Source: a bacterium
GTDB lineage: Bacteria; Planctomycetota; Planctomycetia; Pirellulales; Pirellulaceae
Direction of reading: 5' to 3'
NCBI GenBank assembly: GCA_016124445.1
Contig: WGNR01000009.1
Span: forward strand, 85,415 to 149,414
DNA: 64,000 nt
In this document: positions 38,272-48,166 of the stretch, one piece after another
Layout: every line of letters starts with the position of its first letter
Position numbering within the stretch: the first letter of the stretch is position 1
Translations under genes and position numbers: made by a program
Notes under the pieces: generated by a model
Databases searched by the model: none
Told to the model about the DNA's origin: nothing
Seen by the model: the letters and a program-made list of their open reading frames with translations, nothing else

Positions 38272-38628
38272 CTACCAGACTTTGCCCCGAAATTCGGGCA
38301 GCGGGTAGTCGACGATCGGCAGATCGAGCCGGGCCAATTCTCGAAGACGAACATAACCCCGCGTGACCAGCTCTTCACGACTTTTGACAAAACCCGGATC
38401 GAGATTCCGCTTATCGAAGTCTCCGGTGCACTCGATCGTGGCGAATCGTTCGTCATTGATGAATTGGGCCAATGCCGGATTGCATTTAATATGCCGCTCA
38501 GGCGTGGTGTGCAGCACTTCCGGATCGAGCATGCCGATCACGTAGCGCAAGTACAGGTCGCTTTCAAAGAGCCGTTCTACCGGTTGCCCACACACATCGC
38601 ACAGGTAACCTTCATCGCATTTGGCCAC
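38272..38628 (-). CDS. Small zinc-ribbon-like hypothetical protein
   Basis: A 118-residue cytoplasmic protein starting MAKCDEGYLCDVCGQPVERLFESDLYLRYVIG. Cys10, Cys13 and possibly Cys4 suggest a metal site near the N-terminus, but only one later cysteine pair candidate exists (HIKCN, IECTGDF). The rest is mixed alpha/beta with ERHIKCNPALAQFI and REELVTRGYVRLREL. I do not know the family; it looks like a conserved planctomycete protein. It converges with the ROK kinase gene (12 bases). Confidence 0.65.
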   Translation of the reverse strand: MAKCDEGYLCDVCGQPVERLFESDLYLRYVIGMLDPEVLHTTPERHIKCNPALAQFINDERFATIECTGDFDKRNLDPGFVKSREELVTRGYVRLRELARLDLPIVDYPLPEFRGKVW

Positions 38629-38740
38629 GATTTTCGCCGCAAGGTTGTAGCAGATTCGAGTCGAAGTTCACATTCACTGGGAAACGTGCCGTAGCGCGTC
38701 TCGATTTATTGTAGCGATTTCGGACGCAGTTCCACGATAC

Positions 38741-40111
38741 CTACAACTGTTTCAGTTCTTCAGACAGATCCACCAGGTGTTCGGCGGTATGTTTCATGCC
38801 TTGAACGATAGCCGTTTGCTCTTCGACCGCCGCGGCAACGGCATTACTGTTTTGGTTTACCTCGGACACGCTGTTGGTGATCGACTGGTTGGTTTCGACG
38901 ACGCGGTCGATGTTTTCGCGAATGTTTTTAATCCGTTGGGCAATATTCTCGGTCGCTTCCGAGGTGCTTTTGGCCAGCGATTTCACTTCGTTGGCGACAA
39001 CGGCGAACCCTCGACCTGCTTCTCCGGCCCGAGCCGACTCGATGGTGGCGTTGAGAGCGAGCAAGTTGGTTTGCTCGGCGAGTTCCTGAATGGTCCCGAC
39101 GATCCCACCAATTTCCTGGCTCGACTGTGAAAGCTGTCGAATCCAACTGCCGGCGTCTGAAACCTGACGATCAGTATCTTCGGCCAGTTCCGCATTGCGA
39201 CAAACCCGGCCAGCCATTTCATCCATCGAGGCAACCATTTCACCGACATTGTTGGCAACGGTGCTGCCGACGGTGGCCAGATTGCCGACCTTGCTTCGGA
39301 TCTTGGATTGTTCCGTTTGGATACTCCAGCAAGCCATCGGGCCTATGTATTTTCCATCGTGGTCGTAAATGGCGCTCACCTCTAGACGAATTACTTCTGA
39401 CCCAAGAGAGAACTCGGTTTTAATCGGCAAGTTGCTTGGGTCGCTAAGAATCTGTTCTTGGACCTCAGGCTTGGAGTGAAAGATCTTCAGCGGCGAGCCC
39501 ACGATGCTTTCGACCGGAACGGGAAGCAGTTGCGCGATCTTCTGAAAACTAGCCATCGATGCTGGATTGGCATAGTTAATCACCAGGTCCAAGTCGGCAT
39601 ACATCACGTTGATCGGCAGACTTTCGATGATGTTCTGTAGCCGGGTCGCCTCGTTGAGGGCATGGACCTGCTCGGTAACATCGGTGGCGAACTTCACGAT
39701 TTTGCAGAGTTTGCCATCACGATTGAAGATTGGGTTGTAGCTGGCTTGGATATAGACCGGGCTTCCATCTTTCGCGTACCGTGTGAAACGACCGGCATGA
39801 TGCCTGCCAGAAAGTAAGACTTGCCAGAAGTCCTGATAATCCGGGCTTTGGGCAAACTTGGGATCGACGAAAATACGGTGGTTCCGGCCGACAATCTCGG
39901 GAAGCGTATAGCCCAGAGTCTTGAGGAACAAATCGTTGGCAGTAATCACCTTGCCGTCCAGGGTGAATTCGATGATCGCACTGGAACGTTGCAAGGCATT
40001 GACAATGCCTTCCGACTCGAGCCGGTATTCTTCTAGTTGGTCTGTCGCGGAATCGGGGTTTGTCTCTTTTGGGAACCAGTTACGGAAGCTTGTGAGGATT
40101 AAGCCAATCAT
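38741..40111 (-). CDS. Cytoplasmic PAS-PAS methyl-accepting chemotaxis protein
   Basis: A 456-residue chemoreceptor with no membrane helix. PAS 1 (about 35-150: [40 protein letters not shown], ending [16 protein letters not shown]) and PAS 2 (about 158-275: [23 protein letters not shown]) precede a signalling domain (about 290-456). Its hairpin tip, [40 protein letters not shown], is diagnostic. The absence of transmembrane segments means it senses an internal signal; the first PAS resembles redox/heme-sensing aerotaxis-type domains. CheB at 14975-16102 is a possible partner. The gene has no same-strand neighbour close by. Confidence 0.92.
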   Translation of the reverse strand: MIGLILTSFRNWFPKETNPDSATDQLEEYRLESEGIVNALQRSSAIIEFTLDGKVITANDLFLKTLGYTLPEIVGRNHRIFVDPKFAQSPDYQDFWQVLLSGRHHAGRFTRYAKDGSPVYIQASYNPIFNRDGKLCKIVKFATDVTEQVHALNEATRLQNIIESLPINVMYADLDLVINYANPASMASFQKIAQLLPVPVESIVGSPLKIFHSKPEVQEQILSDPSNLPIKTEFSLGSEVIRLEVSAIYDHDGKYIGPMACWSIQTEQSKIRSKVGNLATVGSTVANNVGEMVASMDEMAGRVCRNAELAEDTDRQVSDAGSWIRQLSQSSQEIGGIVGTIQELAEQTNLLALNATIESARAGEAGRGFAVVANEVKSLAKSTSEATENIAQRIKNIRENIDRVVETNQSITNSVSEVNQNSNAVAAAVEEQTAIVQGMKHTAEHLVDLSEELKQL

Positions 40112-40363
40112 GTCAGTTACTTATTTGAGCAGACCCACGTTACCTATCCATTCTGACCGGAATCAGTCCGTTGGCAAAAAGTAGGCCTGGGATTCTCGCC
40201 AAAGCGAGTGAGTCAGCACGTTTGCGGATAGTCACAGTAGCGGGTACCATTTCTCCCCCGAATAATCGATACAACCGATGAAACGCCGATTGTTTCGGGT
40301 TCGGCATTCTGCCGGACATAAAAGGGAGTTGGTTGCAAATGATCAGCCCCACTCCTGGATGAG

Positions 40364-41755
40364 TTATGGCTTGGTTGGCTTGCCCATGTTGGTTTGCAGT
40401 TGCTGGGAAAGCTGCTTGACCTCTTTTTTCAGCTTGGGCTGAGAGACGACGTTTTCGTCTTCTTGGGGATCCTCTTGGTGGTCATAAAGCATTTTGGCGA
40501 TCGCGCCTTGCTTCTTGGATGAGTACTCCGTGTAGCGGAACTGATCGGTGCGAATCGTATCGCCGGCCGAGAATCGGCCGATGGCGAACGGTTTGCCTTC
40601 GGCCGTCGGGTCCTTTAAAAGGGGAACAAAGCTTTGCCCCTGGCAGTGCTCAGGGATATCGATGCCGCACAATTCGCAGAGCGAAGGATAGATATCGACG
40701 AACTCCGTCAACGCCGCCGTCTTCTGCCCCTGGTACTTGCCGGGCACTTTGACGATCAGCGGAGCATGCATCGACGTCTCGAAACAGGAGTGCTTGCACC
40801 ACAAGGTGTGTTCACCGAGATTCCAGCCATGATCGCCCCACAGAACGACAATCGTATTGTCTGCCAAACCAAGCCGATCGAGTTCGTCCAATAACTTGCC
40901 GATGTTGGCATCGGTATAGCTCACGCAGGCATAGTACCCACGAATCATGTCGAGCGCCGTCTGGTCGCTGACCGGGCCGGTTTTCGGAATGCCAGCATAG
41001 GCTCGTAATTCGCCCGAGTTGTGGATCGCGGCGTCGGGTGCATCTTTGGGACGATGGTAGGTTTCCGGTAACTTGATGTCGTTGGGATCGTAGAGGTCCC
41101 AATACTTTTTCGGGGCAATGAATGGCAGGTGAGGCTTGAAGAAGCCAACCGCCAGGAAGAAGGGCTGGTCCTGCTCTTTCAGTCGCTGCAAATCCAGGAT
41201 GGCTTTATTGGCCAGTTTGCCGTCCGCGTAGAAGTCGTCCGCTACATCCGCCGATTCGTACGCTGGACCACGTTTCTTGGGTGTCGTTTTGCTGGCGGCA
41301 ATACTCGCGGCAAGCTTATAAGTAGGTGCTTTGGGACGCCATGGTTTTTCGGACCAGCCATGGGCGTTGTCTTCGGGATGATGGAAGACTTTGCCGTTGG
41401 AAACTGTGTAATAGCCGGCGTTCTTGAAATGGGTATTGAGCGTCGTGATATCAGGCACTTCCTTCTCGGCCGAGGCCAAATAGGTCACGAAGCGATCACG
41501 GGCCGGACGAATGCTCGTCATCAACGCGGCCCGCGATGCGCCGCACGTAGGAACCATGCAATAAGCACGCTCGAAAACAGTTCCCTGAGATGCCAAACGA
41601 TCGATATTAGGTGAAACGATGTGCGGCTTTCCGTAGCAGCCTAGTTCCGGTCGTAGGTCATCGACCGCGATAAACAGCACGTTGGGACGGTCCGCGGCAT
41701 AGGACGATCCGGCGACAAATATGAGCAAAAACAGTCCAGTGATCAGTCGAGACAT
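40364..41755 (-). CDS. Exported sulfatase, iduronate-2-sulfatase-like
   Basis: I chose the ATG at 41755, which opens a signal peptide (MSRLITGLFLLIFVAGSSYA); 463 residues. Family markers: N-terminal metal site VLFIAVDDLRPELGCYG, formylglycine motif CGASRAALMTS (Cys to be oxidised; the usual Pro at position 3 is Ala), VGFFKPHLPFIAPKKYWDLY, TIVVLWGDHGWNLGEH, and C-terminal FRYTEY. This is the iduronate-2-sulfatase-like subgroup common in planctomycetes, which desulfate algal or host polysaccharides. It should need a formylglycine-generating enzyme or anSME, not seen here. Exported to the periplasm or beyond. Confidence 0.9.
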   Translation of the reverse strand: MSRLITGLFLLIFVAGSSYAADRPNVLFIAVDDLRPELGCYGKPHIVSPNIDRLASQGTVFERAYCMVPTCGASRAALMTSIRPARDRFVTYLASAEKEVPDITTLNTHFKNAGYYTVSNGKVFHHPEDNAHGWSEKPWRPKAPTYKLAASIAASKTTPKKRGPAYESADVADDFYADGKLANKAILDLQRLKEQDQPFFLAVGFFKPHLPFIAPKKYWDLYDPNDIKLPETYHRPKDAPDAAIHNSGELRAYAGIPKTGPVSDQTALDMIRGYYACVSYTDANIGKLLDELDRLGLADNTIVVLWGDHGWNLGEHTLWCKHSCFETSMHAPLIVKVPGKYQGQKTAALTEFVDIYPSLCELCGIDIPEHCQGQSFVPLLKDPTAEGKPFAIGRFSAGDTIRTDQFRYTEYSSKKQGAIAKMLYDHQEDPQEDENVVSQPKLKKEVKQLSQQLQTNMGKPTKP

Positions 41756-42206
41756 GAGAAGGATTTCCCTTAAACGGGGCAGGCATCGAGGAAGGTGATT
41801 TATGCCTTCATTGTCCTCTAAAAGAGTGGCCAAGTACAACTCGTCTGATGCTTGAGCGAAAAGCGACCAGAAGAGGGGGCAGAGGTTTTTCACAACGTCG
41901 AGAATAAATATACATGTGAAATACTAAGGCGCGTATGAATAAAGTTTCATGGGGCTCTCGCCATACGGATGATATTCTTAAGAAATCGCTTGGCGCGACA
42001 GTCGACCTCTGGTTGTGAATGAGCACCCTTTCGCTCGATTTTGTGTACGACTTGAGGACATTGGCCAAGCGGTCGGACTTGCCTCCGCTACTTTTTCGAG
42101 CTTTGTCCTTTTCCGATTTGATTATTAGTTCTTATAAGTAACGCGCTAATTAATACTGTCGATTTGGCGTTGCCTAGCCTCATTTTTTGTCAAAAGGTTC
42201 TGATCC
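41756..42206. other. Divergent promoter region before the DUF1559 gene
   Basis: About 450 bases, AT-rich near 41880-42180, between the minus-strand sulfatase and the DUF1559 gene. I see no believable coding frame. It contains an AT-rich stretch (ATTAGTTCTTATAAGTAACG) about 80 bases before the DUF1559 start that could be a promoter, but the boxes are not clear. Confidence 0.4.
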
Positions 42207-43163
42207 ATGCGCACCTCTTCCAAGACCGCTTTTGTGCGTTCTCTTCGTCGTGGTTTTACTTTGGTCGAGCTGTTGGTCGTTATCGCGATCATTGGTGTTT
42301 TGATTGCCCTGCTGCTGCCGGCCGTTCAGCAAGCCCGAGAGGCTGCTCGCCGCATGCAGTGCACCAACCAGCAAAAACAACTGGTCCTGGCGATGCACAA
42401 CTTCCACGATACCTATGGCAAGCTGCCTGCTGGTAGTTACAACAACTCGGCTTGGGGCCGTGACTCGTACTCGTGGTACTGCTACATCCTGCCATTCATT
42501 GAAGAAAACGCCGCTTACGAACAACTGAACTTGAAGAACAAGATCAACGGTCCCAGCTCGGTCCGCAGTTTCGCTCGCATGCAGCTTCTGGACACCATGC
42601 TTTGCCCTTCGGACGATAGCAAGATTCAGGAGCAAGGGTCCGATGACTGGCAGAACGCTTTGCACAACTATGTCGTGTGCTACGGCGACTCGAACTTCAA
42701 CTCCGGTACTCCTTGGAATGTCGTTGACGGCTACACCGGCAAGCCCGGTATGTTCGTTCCCGAAAAGCAGGCTGGTCTGCGAGACGCAACTGATGGTTTG
42801 TCGAACACGCTTATGTTCTCGGAAATCATCACGCCTGCCCAGGAAGATTACTGGAGCAGCATTGGTCGAGCCCAGGTGGCGATGGGTGCTGGTTTTACGA
42901 CCTATCTGACGCCCAATGCCAACGCGAACGATCGCACCAACCGCTGCCATCTTAACTTGGGCGGTGCTCTGGGTGCCAAGTGTACCCCGCACGCTGACTG
43001 GGACTGGGGTGCTAACGTCGTTGCTCCACGTAGCTGGCATCCTGGTGGTGTGAATGTCGCCCTGTCGGACGGCTCGGTCCGTTTCATTGCCGAAACGATC
43101 AACTTGACGACCTGGCGTGCTCTGGGCACTCGCAACGGCGGCGAAGTGATCAGCGAATTCTAA
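42207..43163 (+). CDS. DUF1559 family pseudopilin-like protein
   Basis: A 318-residue protein with a type IV pilin-like leader: RRGFTLVELLVVIAIIGVLI, where the prepilin peptidase would cut after Gly16 and methylate Phe17. The helix continues LLLPAVQQAREAARRMQCTNQQKQLVLAMHNFHDTYGKLP. The C-terminal half is the DUF1559 globular domain and ends with the H-X9-DG motif (WHPGGVNVALSDGSVRFI). DUF1559 proteins are hugely expanded in planctomycetes; they are thought to be surface or secretion pseudopilins, but no role is proven. The next gene is a lipoprotein 60 bases on, a common pairing. Confidence 0.95.
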   Translation: MRTSSKTAFVRSLRRGFTLVELLVVIAIIGVLIALLLPAVQQAREAARRMQCTNQQKQLVLAMHNFHDTYGKLPAGSYNNSAWGRDSYSWYCYILPFIEENAAYEQLNLKNKINGPSSVRSFARMQLLDTMLCPSDDSKIQEQGSDDWQNALHNYVVCYGDSNFNSGTPWNVVDGYTGKPGMFVPEKQAGLRDATDGLSNTLMFSEIITPAQEDYWSSIGRAQVAMGAGFTTYLTPNANANDRTNRCHLNLGGALGAKCTPHADWDWGANVVAPRSWHPGGVNVALSDGSVRFIAETINLTTWRALGTRNGGEVISEF

Positions 43164-43223
43164 ATTGGGAACGCCTCACCCATTCAGCAATCGAGACCAA
43201 TTACTCGGGAGTTTCTACCTATC

Positions 43224-43700
43224 ATGCCAAACTTTCAAATGCGCGGATTGATCTGCTTGGCCATCGTTTCCCTTGTTTCTCTAACGGGCTGCAGCGGAGA
43301 TGGAAAAGTATCGATCGATGGAACGGCTACCTGGAACGGCGAGCCAATCCAGCAAGGTTATATTGAGTTCCAGCCGATCACCGATGGGCAATTTGCCAGT
43401 GCGGAAATCGTGGACGGGAAGTTCCGGGTTTCGACTCTACCGGGCAAACGCCTGGTCAGAGTCACGGCACAAAAGCAGATTGGCATGACCCAGCCAACCG
43501 ACCGGATTCCTGAGTCGCGGCCGATCATGCACCAGTTCATTCCGGCAAAATTCAATTCGCAGTCGAAAAAGGAAATAGACATCTCAGCCGACGATCCCAA
43601 GCTGGAAGTCGCCCTGGAAGGCGCAGAGATCAAGCCACAGTCGGGGCTGTCGATGGACGATAAGCGTCGCATGAATCTTTCAGGAGGCGGGCGTCCCTAA
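43224..43700 (+). CDS. Lipoprotein paired with DUF1559 gene
   Basis: A 158-residue lipoprotein: lipobox LTGC with Cys23 modified. The mature part is a compact beta-sandwich-like domain: VSIDGTATWNGEPIQQGYIEFQP, then SAEIVDGKFRVSTLPGKRLVRVTAQK, similar to the carboxypeptidase-regulatory-like folds of many planctomycete lipoproteins that follow DUF1559 genes. The C-terminal 30 residues are Gly/Ser/Arg-rich and probably disordered. Probably co-transcribed with the upstream gene; the role is unknown. Confidence 0.8.
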   Translation: MPNFQMRGLICLAIVSLVSLTGCSGDGKVSIDGTATWNGEPIQQGYIEFQPITDGQFASAEIVDGKFRVSTLPGKRLVRVTAQKQIGMTQPTDRIPESRPIMHQFIPAKFNSQSKKEIDISADDPKLEVALEGAEIKPQSGLSMDDKRRMNLSGGGRP

Positions 43701-43939
43701 TCTCTCACTTGGTAAGACCGTCCGACGAACAATCGCGGGTTGGGGAACTTCTTCGAGATAAGGCAGTATCTCGGAGATGGATCTCAACTCGCTTTTTTTG
43801 CGCTAGCAGCATCCCCATTCGGGCTAATTTCAGGGGGTTCGTTGACTGGGCGAGGGCTGGCTTTCACAATGAAACTTCCCACCTAGATCGTGCCTCGCCG
43901 CACTTTGTTTGTCCTCGTCCCCCAATCCAGAGCCCCACG

Positions 43940-45412
43940 ATGAAGTCGTTTTATCTTGCCCTGACTCTTTTAGTTTGTCTTTCCGCCCCGGCGATTGCCG
44001 CCGAAACCAACAAACGCTTACCCAATATCATCATGGTCGTGACGGACGACATGGGATACGGCGACATGAGTAGCCAAGGGGCGAAGGGTTTCACCACACC
44101 CAATCTGGATCACCTGGCGAAGCAGGGAACTCGTTTCACCAACTTCTACGTGGCCCAGCCGGTTTGCACTGCGAGCCGAGCCGCTTTTCTGAGCGGCTGT
44201 TACCCGAACCGTGTCAGCCTGCAGGGGGCTTTGAATCACACCAGCAAGAACGGCATCAATCCTGACGAATACCTGCTGCCGGAGATGCTAAAAGACCTGG
44301 GCTATGCCACCGCCGGCATGGGGAAATGGCATTTGGGAACCGTGCTCGATTTCTGGCCTACCAAGAATGGCTTTGACGAATGGTTCGGCACGCCTTATTC
44401 CAACGACAACACGAAATACCACCCGGTGCTTTCCAAAGAGATGCCGCCGTTTCCGCTGTACGAAGGGGAAACGGTAATCGAGCTCGATCCGGATCAAAGC
44501 CTGTTCACCAAGCGAATCACCGGCAAGGCGATCTCATTCATCGAACGCAACAAGGATCGTCCATTCTTTCTGTACATTCCCCAGATCATGCCGCACGTGC
44601 CGATCTTTGCCTCGGACGAATTCAAAGGCCGCACGGAGCATGGGCTATACGGCGACGTGATCGAAGAGCTTGATTGGTCGATGGGGCAGCTGATGCGGAC
44701 GCTCGATCGGTTGAAGCTGACCGACGACACGATCTTGATCTTCTTCAGCGATAACGGACCATGGCCAAGCTACGGTGAACATGCCGGCGACGCGGGCCCG
44801 TTCCGCGAAGGAAAGCTGACCACGTTTGAGGGTGGCGTTCACGTCCCCTGCATCATGCGTTGGCCGGGCCATATCCCGGCCGGTCGCGTTTGCAAAGAGC
44901 CAATCATGTCGATCGACTTGCTCCCGACGCTGACGCACATCGTTGGCGGGCAGATGCCGATGAAGAAGATCGACGGCCTGGACATATCGGACGTGCTGCT
45001 GAAGAAGGATGGCAAGTCACCACACGAGGCTTTGTTCTTCTACGCTGGCACCGAACTTCAGGCAGTCCGCAGCGGCAAATGGAAGCTGCACTTCAACCAT
45101 CCCTACATCACCGTTGCTGGTGAACCTGGCAAAGGCGGCAAGCCTTCGATGTGGGGTAAATTGCCCTCGCAATCGATCACACAAAGCGGCATCGAGGGAA
45201 TCGCCAGCCGGCATGGCGGCAAGGTCGTGCACATCGAAGAAAGCCTGTTCGACCTGGACGCCGACCCCGGCGAAACGAAGAACGTCGCCGCCGAGCATCC
45301 CGAAGTGGTCAAGCGTCTGAAGAAGCTGGCCGAACCGATCCGCAAAGAGTTGGGCGATTCGCTCAACGGCGTGAAGGGGACCGAAGTTCGCGAAGCCGGC
45401 TGGGTCAAATAG
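43940..45412 (+). CDS. Exported sulfatase, arylsulfatase-like
   Basis: The ATG at 43940 starts a signal peptide (MKSFYLALTLLVCLSAPAIA); the frame is open 77 codons upstream but that part looks non-coding. 490 residues. Markers: IIMVVTDDMGYGDMSSQGAKGFTTPNLD (metal site), the formylglycine motif VCTASRAAFLSG (Cys with Ala at the usual Pro position), MGKWHLG, FFLYIPQIMPHVPIF, LIFFSDNGPWPSYGEHAGDAGPFREGKLTTFEGGVHVPC. Its order matches arylsulfatase A-like enzymes. It lies in an exported-protein cluster with the DUF1559 pair and another sulfatase. Sulfated polysaccharide is the likely substrate. Confidence 0.92.
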   Translation: MKSFYLALTLLVCLSAPAIAAETNKRLPNIIMVVTDDMGYGDMSSQGAKGFTTPNLDHLAKQGTRFTNFYVAQPVCTASRAAFLSGCYPNRVSLQGALNHTSKNGINPDEYLLPEMLKDLGYATAGMGKWHLGTVLDFWPTKNGFDEWFGTPYSNDNTKYHPVLSKEMPPFPLYEGETVIELDPDQSLFTKRITGKAISFIERNKDRPFFLYIPQIMPHVPIFASDEFKGRTEHGLYGDVIEELDWSMGQLMRTLDRLKLTDDTILIFFSDNGPWPSYGEHAGDAGPFREGKLTTFEGGVHVPCIMRWPGHIPAGRVCKEPIMSIDLLPTLTHIVGGQMPMKKIDGLDISDVLLKKDGKSPHEALFFYAGTELQAVRSGKWKLHFNHPYITVAGEPGKGGKPSMWGKLPSQSITQSGIEGIASRHGGKVVHIEESLFDLDADPGETKNVAAEHPEVVKRLKKLAEPIRKELGDSLNGVKGTEVREAGWVK

Positions 45413-45449
45413 AGGGCGAACTCCGCGCAGGGGTCTCCTGTTTGAAAGC

Positions 45450-46244
45450 TTACAGCCCCAGTACATCATTCATATTGTACAGCCCTGGCTCTTTGCCCAC
45501 GGCGAACTTGGCAGCTTGCAGCGCTCCGGTGGCGTAGCAATCTCGGTTGCTGGCTCGGACGGTCAGTTCCATCGTTTCGCCCAGCAGGCCGAAGATGATC
45601 GTGTGCTCGCCAGGGTTGTCGCCGGTGCGGATGGCGTGGTAGGCGATCTCGTTGTGCGGCCGGGCACCGGGTCGCCCTTCGCGGCCAAAGATGTGATTGG
45701 TGATGCCCATCTTTTCGGCGATCAGTTCGCCAAATCGCAGGGCCGTACCGCTGGGGCTGTCTTCCTTGTAACGATGATGCCGCTCAAGGATCTCGACGTC
45801 GGCGCCGCCTTGAATGTCTTTTAGCGCTTCGGCTGCGATCTCGCACAACTTCATCGTCAGGTTGACGGTCGTGCTCATGCTGGGAGACCAAACCACCGGA
45901 ATGATTTGGGATGCTTCGCGGATTTTTGCCTTGTGTTCGTCTTCCAGGCCAGTGGTTGCCATGACCAGCGCCGCTTTGGCAGAAACGGCCCGTTCGACCG
46001 CTGCATGGGCGCCTCCGGGTACTGAGAAGTCGATCAGGGCATCAAACTCGGCATCGGACTGTTCGGCCAATCGCACGCCCAACTCGCCAATGCCCGCGAC
46101 CTGGCCGGCGTCTTGGCCAAGCTTTGGGTTCCCAGCCGACTCGAAACAGGCCACGATATCGAGTTGCTTGTCTTGGCTACCCAGGGCAACCAGACGCTGC
46201 CCCATGCGACCTGCGGCTCCGTTGATGGCAATTCGTGTGGCCAT
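45450..46244 (-). CDS. dapB: 4-hydroxy-tetrahydrodipicolinate reductase
   Basis: A 264-residue DapB; the ATG at 46244 puts the Rossmann motif RIAINGAAGRMGQRL at residue 3. Family markers follow: DFSVPGGAHAAVERAV, MATTGL, PVVWSPSMSTTVNL, and the substrate and catalytic segment EILERHHRYKEDSPSGTALRFGE (His-His, Lys, SGTA). The C-terminus GEHTIIFGLLGETMELTVRASNRDCYATGAL is characteristic. It makes tetrahydrodipicolinate in lysine and diaminopimelate synthesis. Lies 133 bases downstream of thrC on the minus strand, with a palindromic repeat in between, so amino-acid genes of the aspartate family are grouped. Confidence 0.95.
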   Translation of the reverse strand: MATRIAINGAAGRMGQRLVALGSQDKQLDIVACFESAGNPKLGQDAGQVAGIGELGVRLAEQSDAEFDALIDFSVPGGAHAAVERAVSAKAALVMATTGLEDEHKAKIREASQIIPVVWSPSMSTTVNLTMKLCEIAAEALKDIQGGADVEILERHHRYKEDSPSGTALRFGELIAEKMGITNHIFGREGRPGARPHNEIAYHAIRTGDNPGEHTIIFGLLGETMELTVRASNRDCYATGALQAAKFAVGKEPGLYNMNDVLGL

Positions 46245-46262
46245 GACCTTTTCTTTCTTAGT

Positions 46263-46361
46263 CGTAGGGTGCGAGCAGCGAAGCGAATCGCACCGAATGC
46301 GTTGTCCAGCGTCAGGATTGGTGCGATACGTTCGGCTTTGCCGCACTGCTCGCACCCTACG
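46263..46361. repeat. Imperfect palindromic repeat, copy A
   Basis: A ~99 bp element whose ends are a perfect 16-base inverted repeat (46263-46278, CGTAGGGTGCGAGCAG, against 46346-46361). A second inner pair is ATCGCACC against GGTGCGAT, so the whole folds as one long hairpin on either strand. It sits between thrC and dapB. Copies B and C are at 51837-51936 and 55989-56091. The arms resemble widely distributed GTAGGGTGCG repeats of other bacteria (recalled). No coding capacity. Confidence 0.85.
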
Positions 46362-46377
46362 TGGAGTTTATCAGAAT

Positions 46378-47778
46378 CTAACCGTAAAGCTGGATGGCTT
46401 GAACAATGTCGTTCATGTCGTTCTTGACGGCGACGGCCCGATTGGCGAACGTCGCTCGTTTGACGCCTCGGCTGCCGAGCACCTTGTTGAACGTTTCTTG
46501 ATCGGTCGTGTGATAGGCGACCGTCGCGGTTGGATCTTTCAGCAGGTGACCAGTCAAAATGCAAACGACCCGGTCGCTAGGGGCAATGATGCCTTGTTCG
46601 CGGAGGATCTTGGCTCCTGCCACGCTGGCAGCACTGGCAGGTTCGCAGCCCATGCCGCCAGCGCCGACCTGGCTTTTAGCATCCATGATCTCCTGGTCGG
46701 AAACCTGGCGAACGACTCCGTCGCAATCGTTCAATGCCCGTAAGCACTTATGCAAGTTGACCGGGCGATTGATTTCGATCGCACTGGCCAACGTCGAAGC
46801 CTTGCGGCCTTCGGCGTCCATCTTGTGGTAGTAGTCGGCAATCGTGTCGCGAGGATATTTGCCGTCGTTCCAGCGGACGTCGTGCTGGTTGTAAAGCTGA
46901 TCGAGCGTATCGGCACCGCTGGCATTGATGACGGCCAATCGCGGAATGCGATCGATCAGACCCAGGTGCTTCAACTCGGCGAATGCTTTGCCGAAAGCGC
47001 TGCTGTTACCGAGATTGCCGCCAGGGACCACGATCCAGTCCGGCGGTTCCCAGCGAAGGGCTTCCAGCACGCGGAACATGACTGACTTCTGACCTTCCAG
47101 GCGGAACGGGTTCACGCTGTTGACCAGGTAAATGCCCATGTCTTTACTGACTTCTTTAACACGAGCCATCGCGTCGTCGAAGTCACCGGCAATTTGCAGC
47201 GTCAACGCACCGTAGTCGAGGGCTTGCGAAAGCTTGCCGTACGAGATCTTGCCGCTGCCGATGAAGATGACCGCTTTCATCAGCCGGGTCACGCTGCAGT
47301 ACATCGCCAGCGAAGCACTGGTGTTTCCGGTCGAAGCACAAGCGGCCCTTTTCGCACCAACCATCCGGGCATGGGTGAATGCGGCGGTCATGCCATTGTC
47401 TTTGAAACTGCCACTGGGGTTCATGCCTTCGTATTGCAGATGCAGTTTGCCCGCATCCAGGCCGATGAACTTGCCGACATGGTCGGTTTGCTGCAGCAGC
47501 GTCTGCCCTTCGCCCAGGGTGACGATTTGTTCGTCGGCCGCGAAAGGGAAGAGTGAGCGGAAACGCCAGACACCGCTGAAATTGAGTGGATTGGTTCGCT
47601 TGGCCCAATTGGCCTCGATATCGGCCCAGGTTTTCGGGGGCGCTAGGCGATCCCATTCGTAGGCGATATCGAGCAGATCGCCACACTCGGGACAGGCAAC
47701 CAGGGTCTGAGAAAGATCGTACGTTTGGCCGCACTCGGGCGAGATGCAGCGTTGGAACGCGGCTGGAGTCGTGGTCAC
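46378..47778 (-). CDS. thrC: Threonine synthase
   Basis: A 466-residue PLP enzyme. It begins with an N-terminal zinc-ribbon-like segment ([27 protein letters not shown], CxxxxC...CxxC), present in a subset of threonine synthases. LGEGQTLLQ, the PLP lysine segment [17 protein letters not shown], the [14 protein letters not shown] loop and [16 protein letters not shown] (phosphate of PLP) follow. It converts O-phosphohomoserine to threonine. Probably the first gene of a two-gene minus-strand unit with dapB. It is divergent from the DksA/TraR-like gene. Confidence 0.95.
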   Translation of the reverse strand: MTTTPAAFQRCISPECGQTYDLSQTLVACPECGDLLDIAYEWDRLAPPKTWADIEANWAKRTNPLNFSGVWRFRSLFPFAADEQIVTLGEGQTLLQQTDHVGKFIGLDAGKLHLQYEGMNPSGSFKDNGMTAAFTHARMVGAKRAACASTGNTSASLAMYCSVTRLMKAVIFIGSGKISYGKLSQALDYGALTLQIAGDFDDAMARVKEVSKDMGIYLVNSVNPFRLEGQKSVMFRVLEALRWEPPDWIVVPGGNLGNSSAFGKAFAELKHLGLIDRIPRLAVINASGADTLDQLYNQHDVRWNDGKYPRDTIADYYHKMDAEGRKASTLASAIEINRPVNLHKCLRALNDCDGVVRQVSDQEIMDAKSQVGAGGMGCEPASAASVAGAKILREQGIIAPSDRVVCILTGHLLKDPTATVAYHTTDQETFNKVLGSRGVKRATFANRAVAVKNDMNDIVQAIQLYG

Positions 47779-48069
47779 GCTTGAAGTTGCTTGGGATCAA
47801 GGGGTTTCGAGTGGTCACGGGAGACGCGCCGCCGCGCCGCAGTTTGCCCGAATCAATTGGGTTCACTTCAGTTTAGAACACCATGTGGGATTCTACCGAA
47901 GGAAAGCCGTGCCCGAAAAGAACGGATCTGGACGAAAAAAGGTGACAACGCTCGGAATTCACCAGTTCGGGGAAGAAATCTTGCGGAGCCGATCTGGTAA
48001 ACTCGACGATGAACCACTTTGCACGGTCCACCATATCGTGGCGGTTAAATAAGAAACCATCGAAAAAAA

Positions 48070-48099
48070 TTGACCCCGTCCAGAGCAAAGCGCTACACT
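48070..48099 (+). promoter_or_regulatory. Candidate promoter of the TraR/lspA operon
   Basis: TTGACC (48070-48075) and TACACT (48094-48099) with an 18-base spacer, about 70 bases before the DksA/TraR-like start. The rest of the divergent gap 47779-48166 shows no believable gene. Confidence 0.5.
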
Positions 48100-48166
48100 A
48101 AGTGGTCTGTCCGCGGCGTTTTGCCGGGATAGATGATCACGGCACCAACGACATGAGGGCGTCGCC

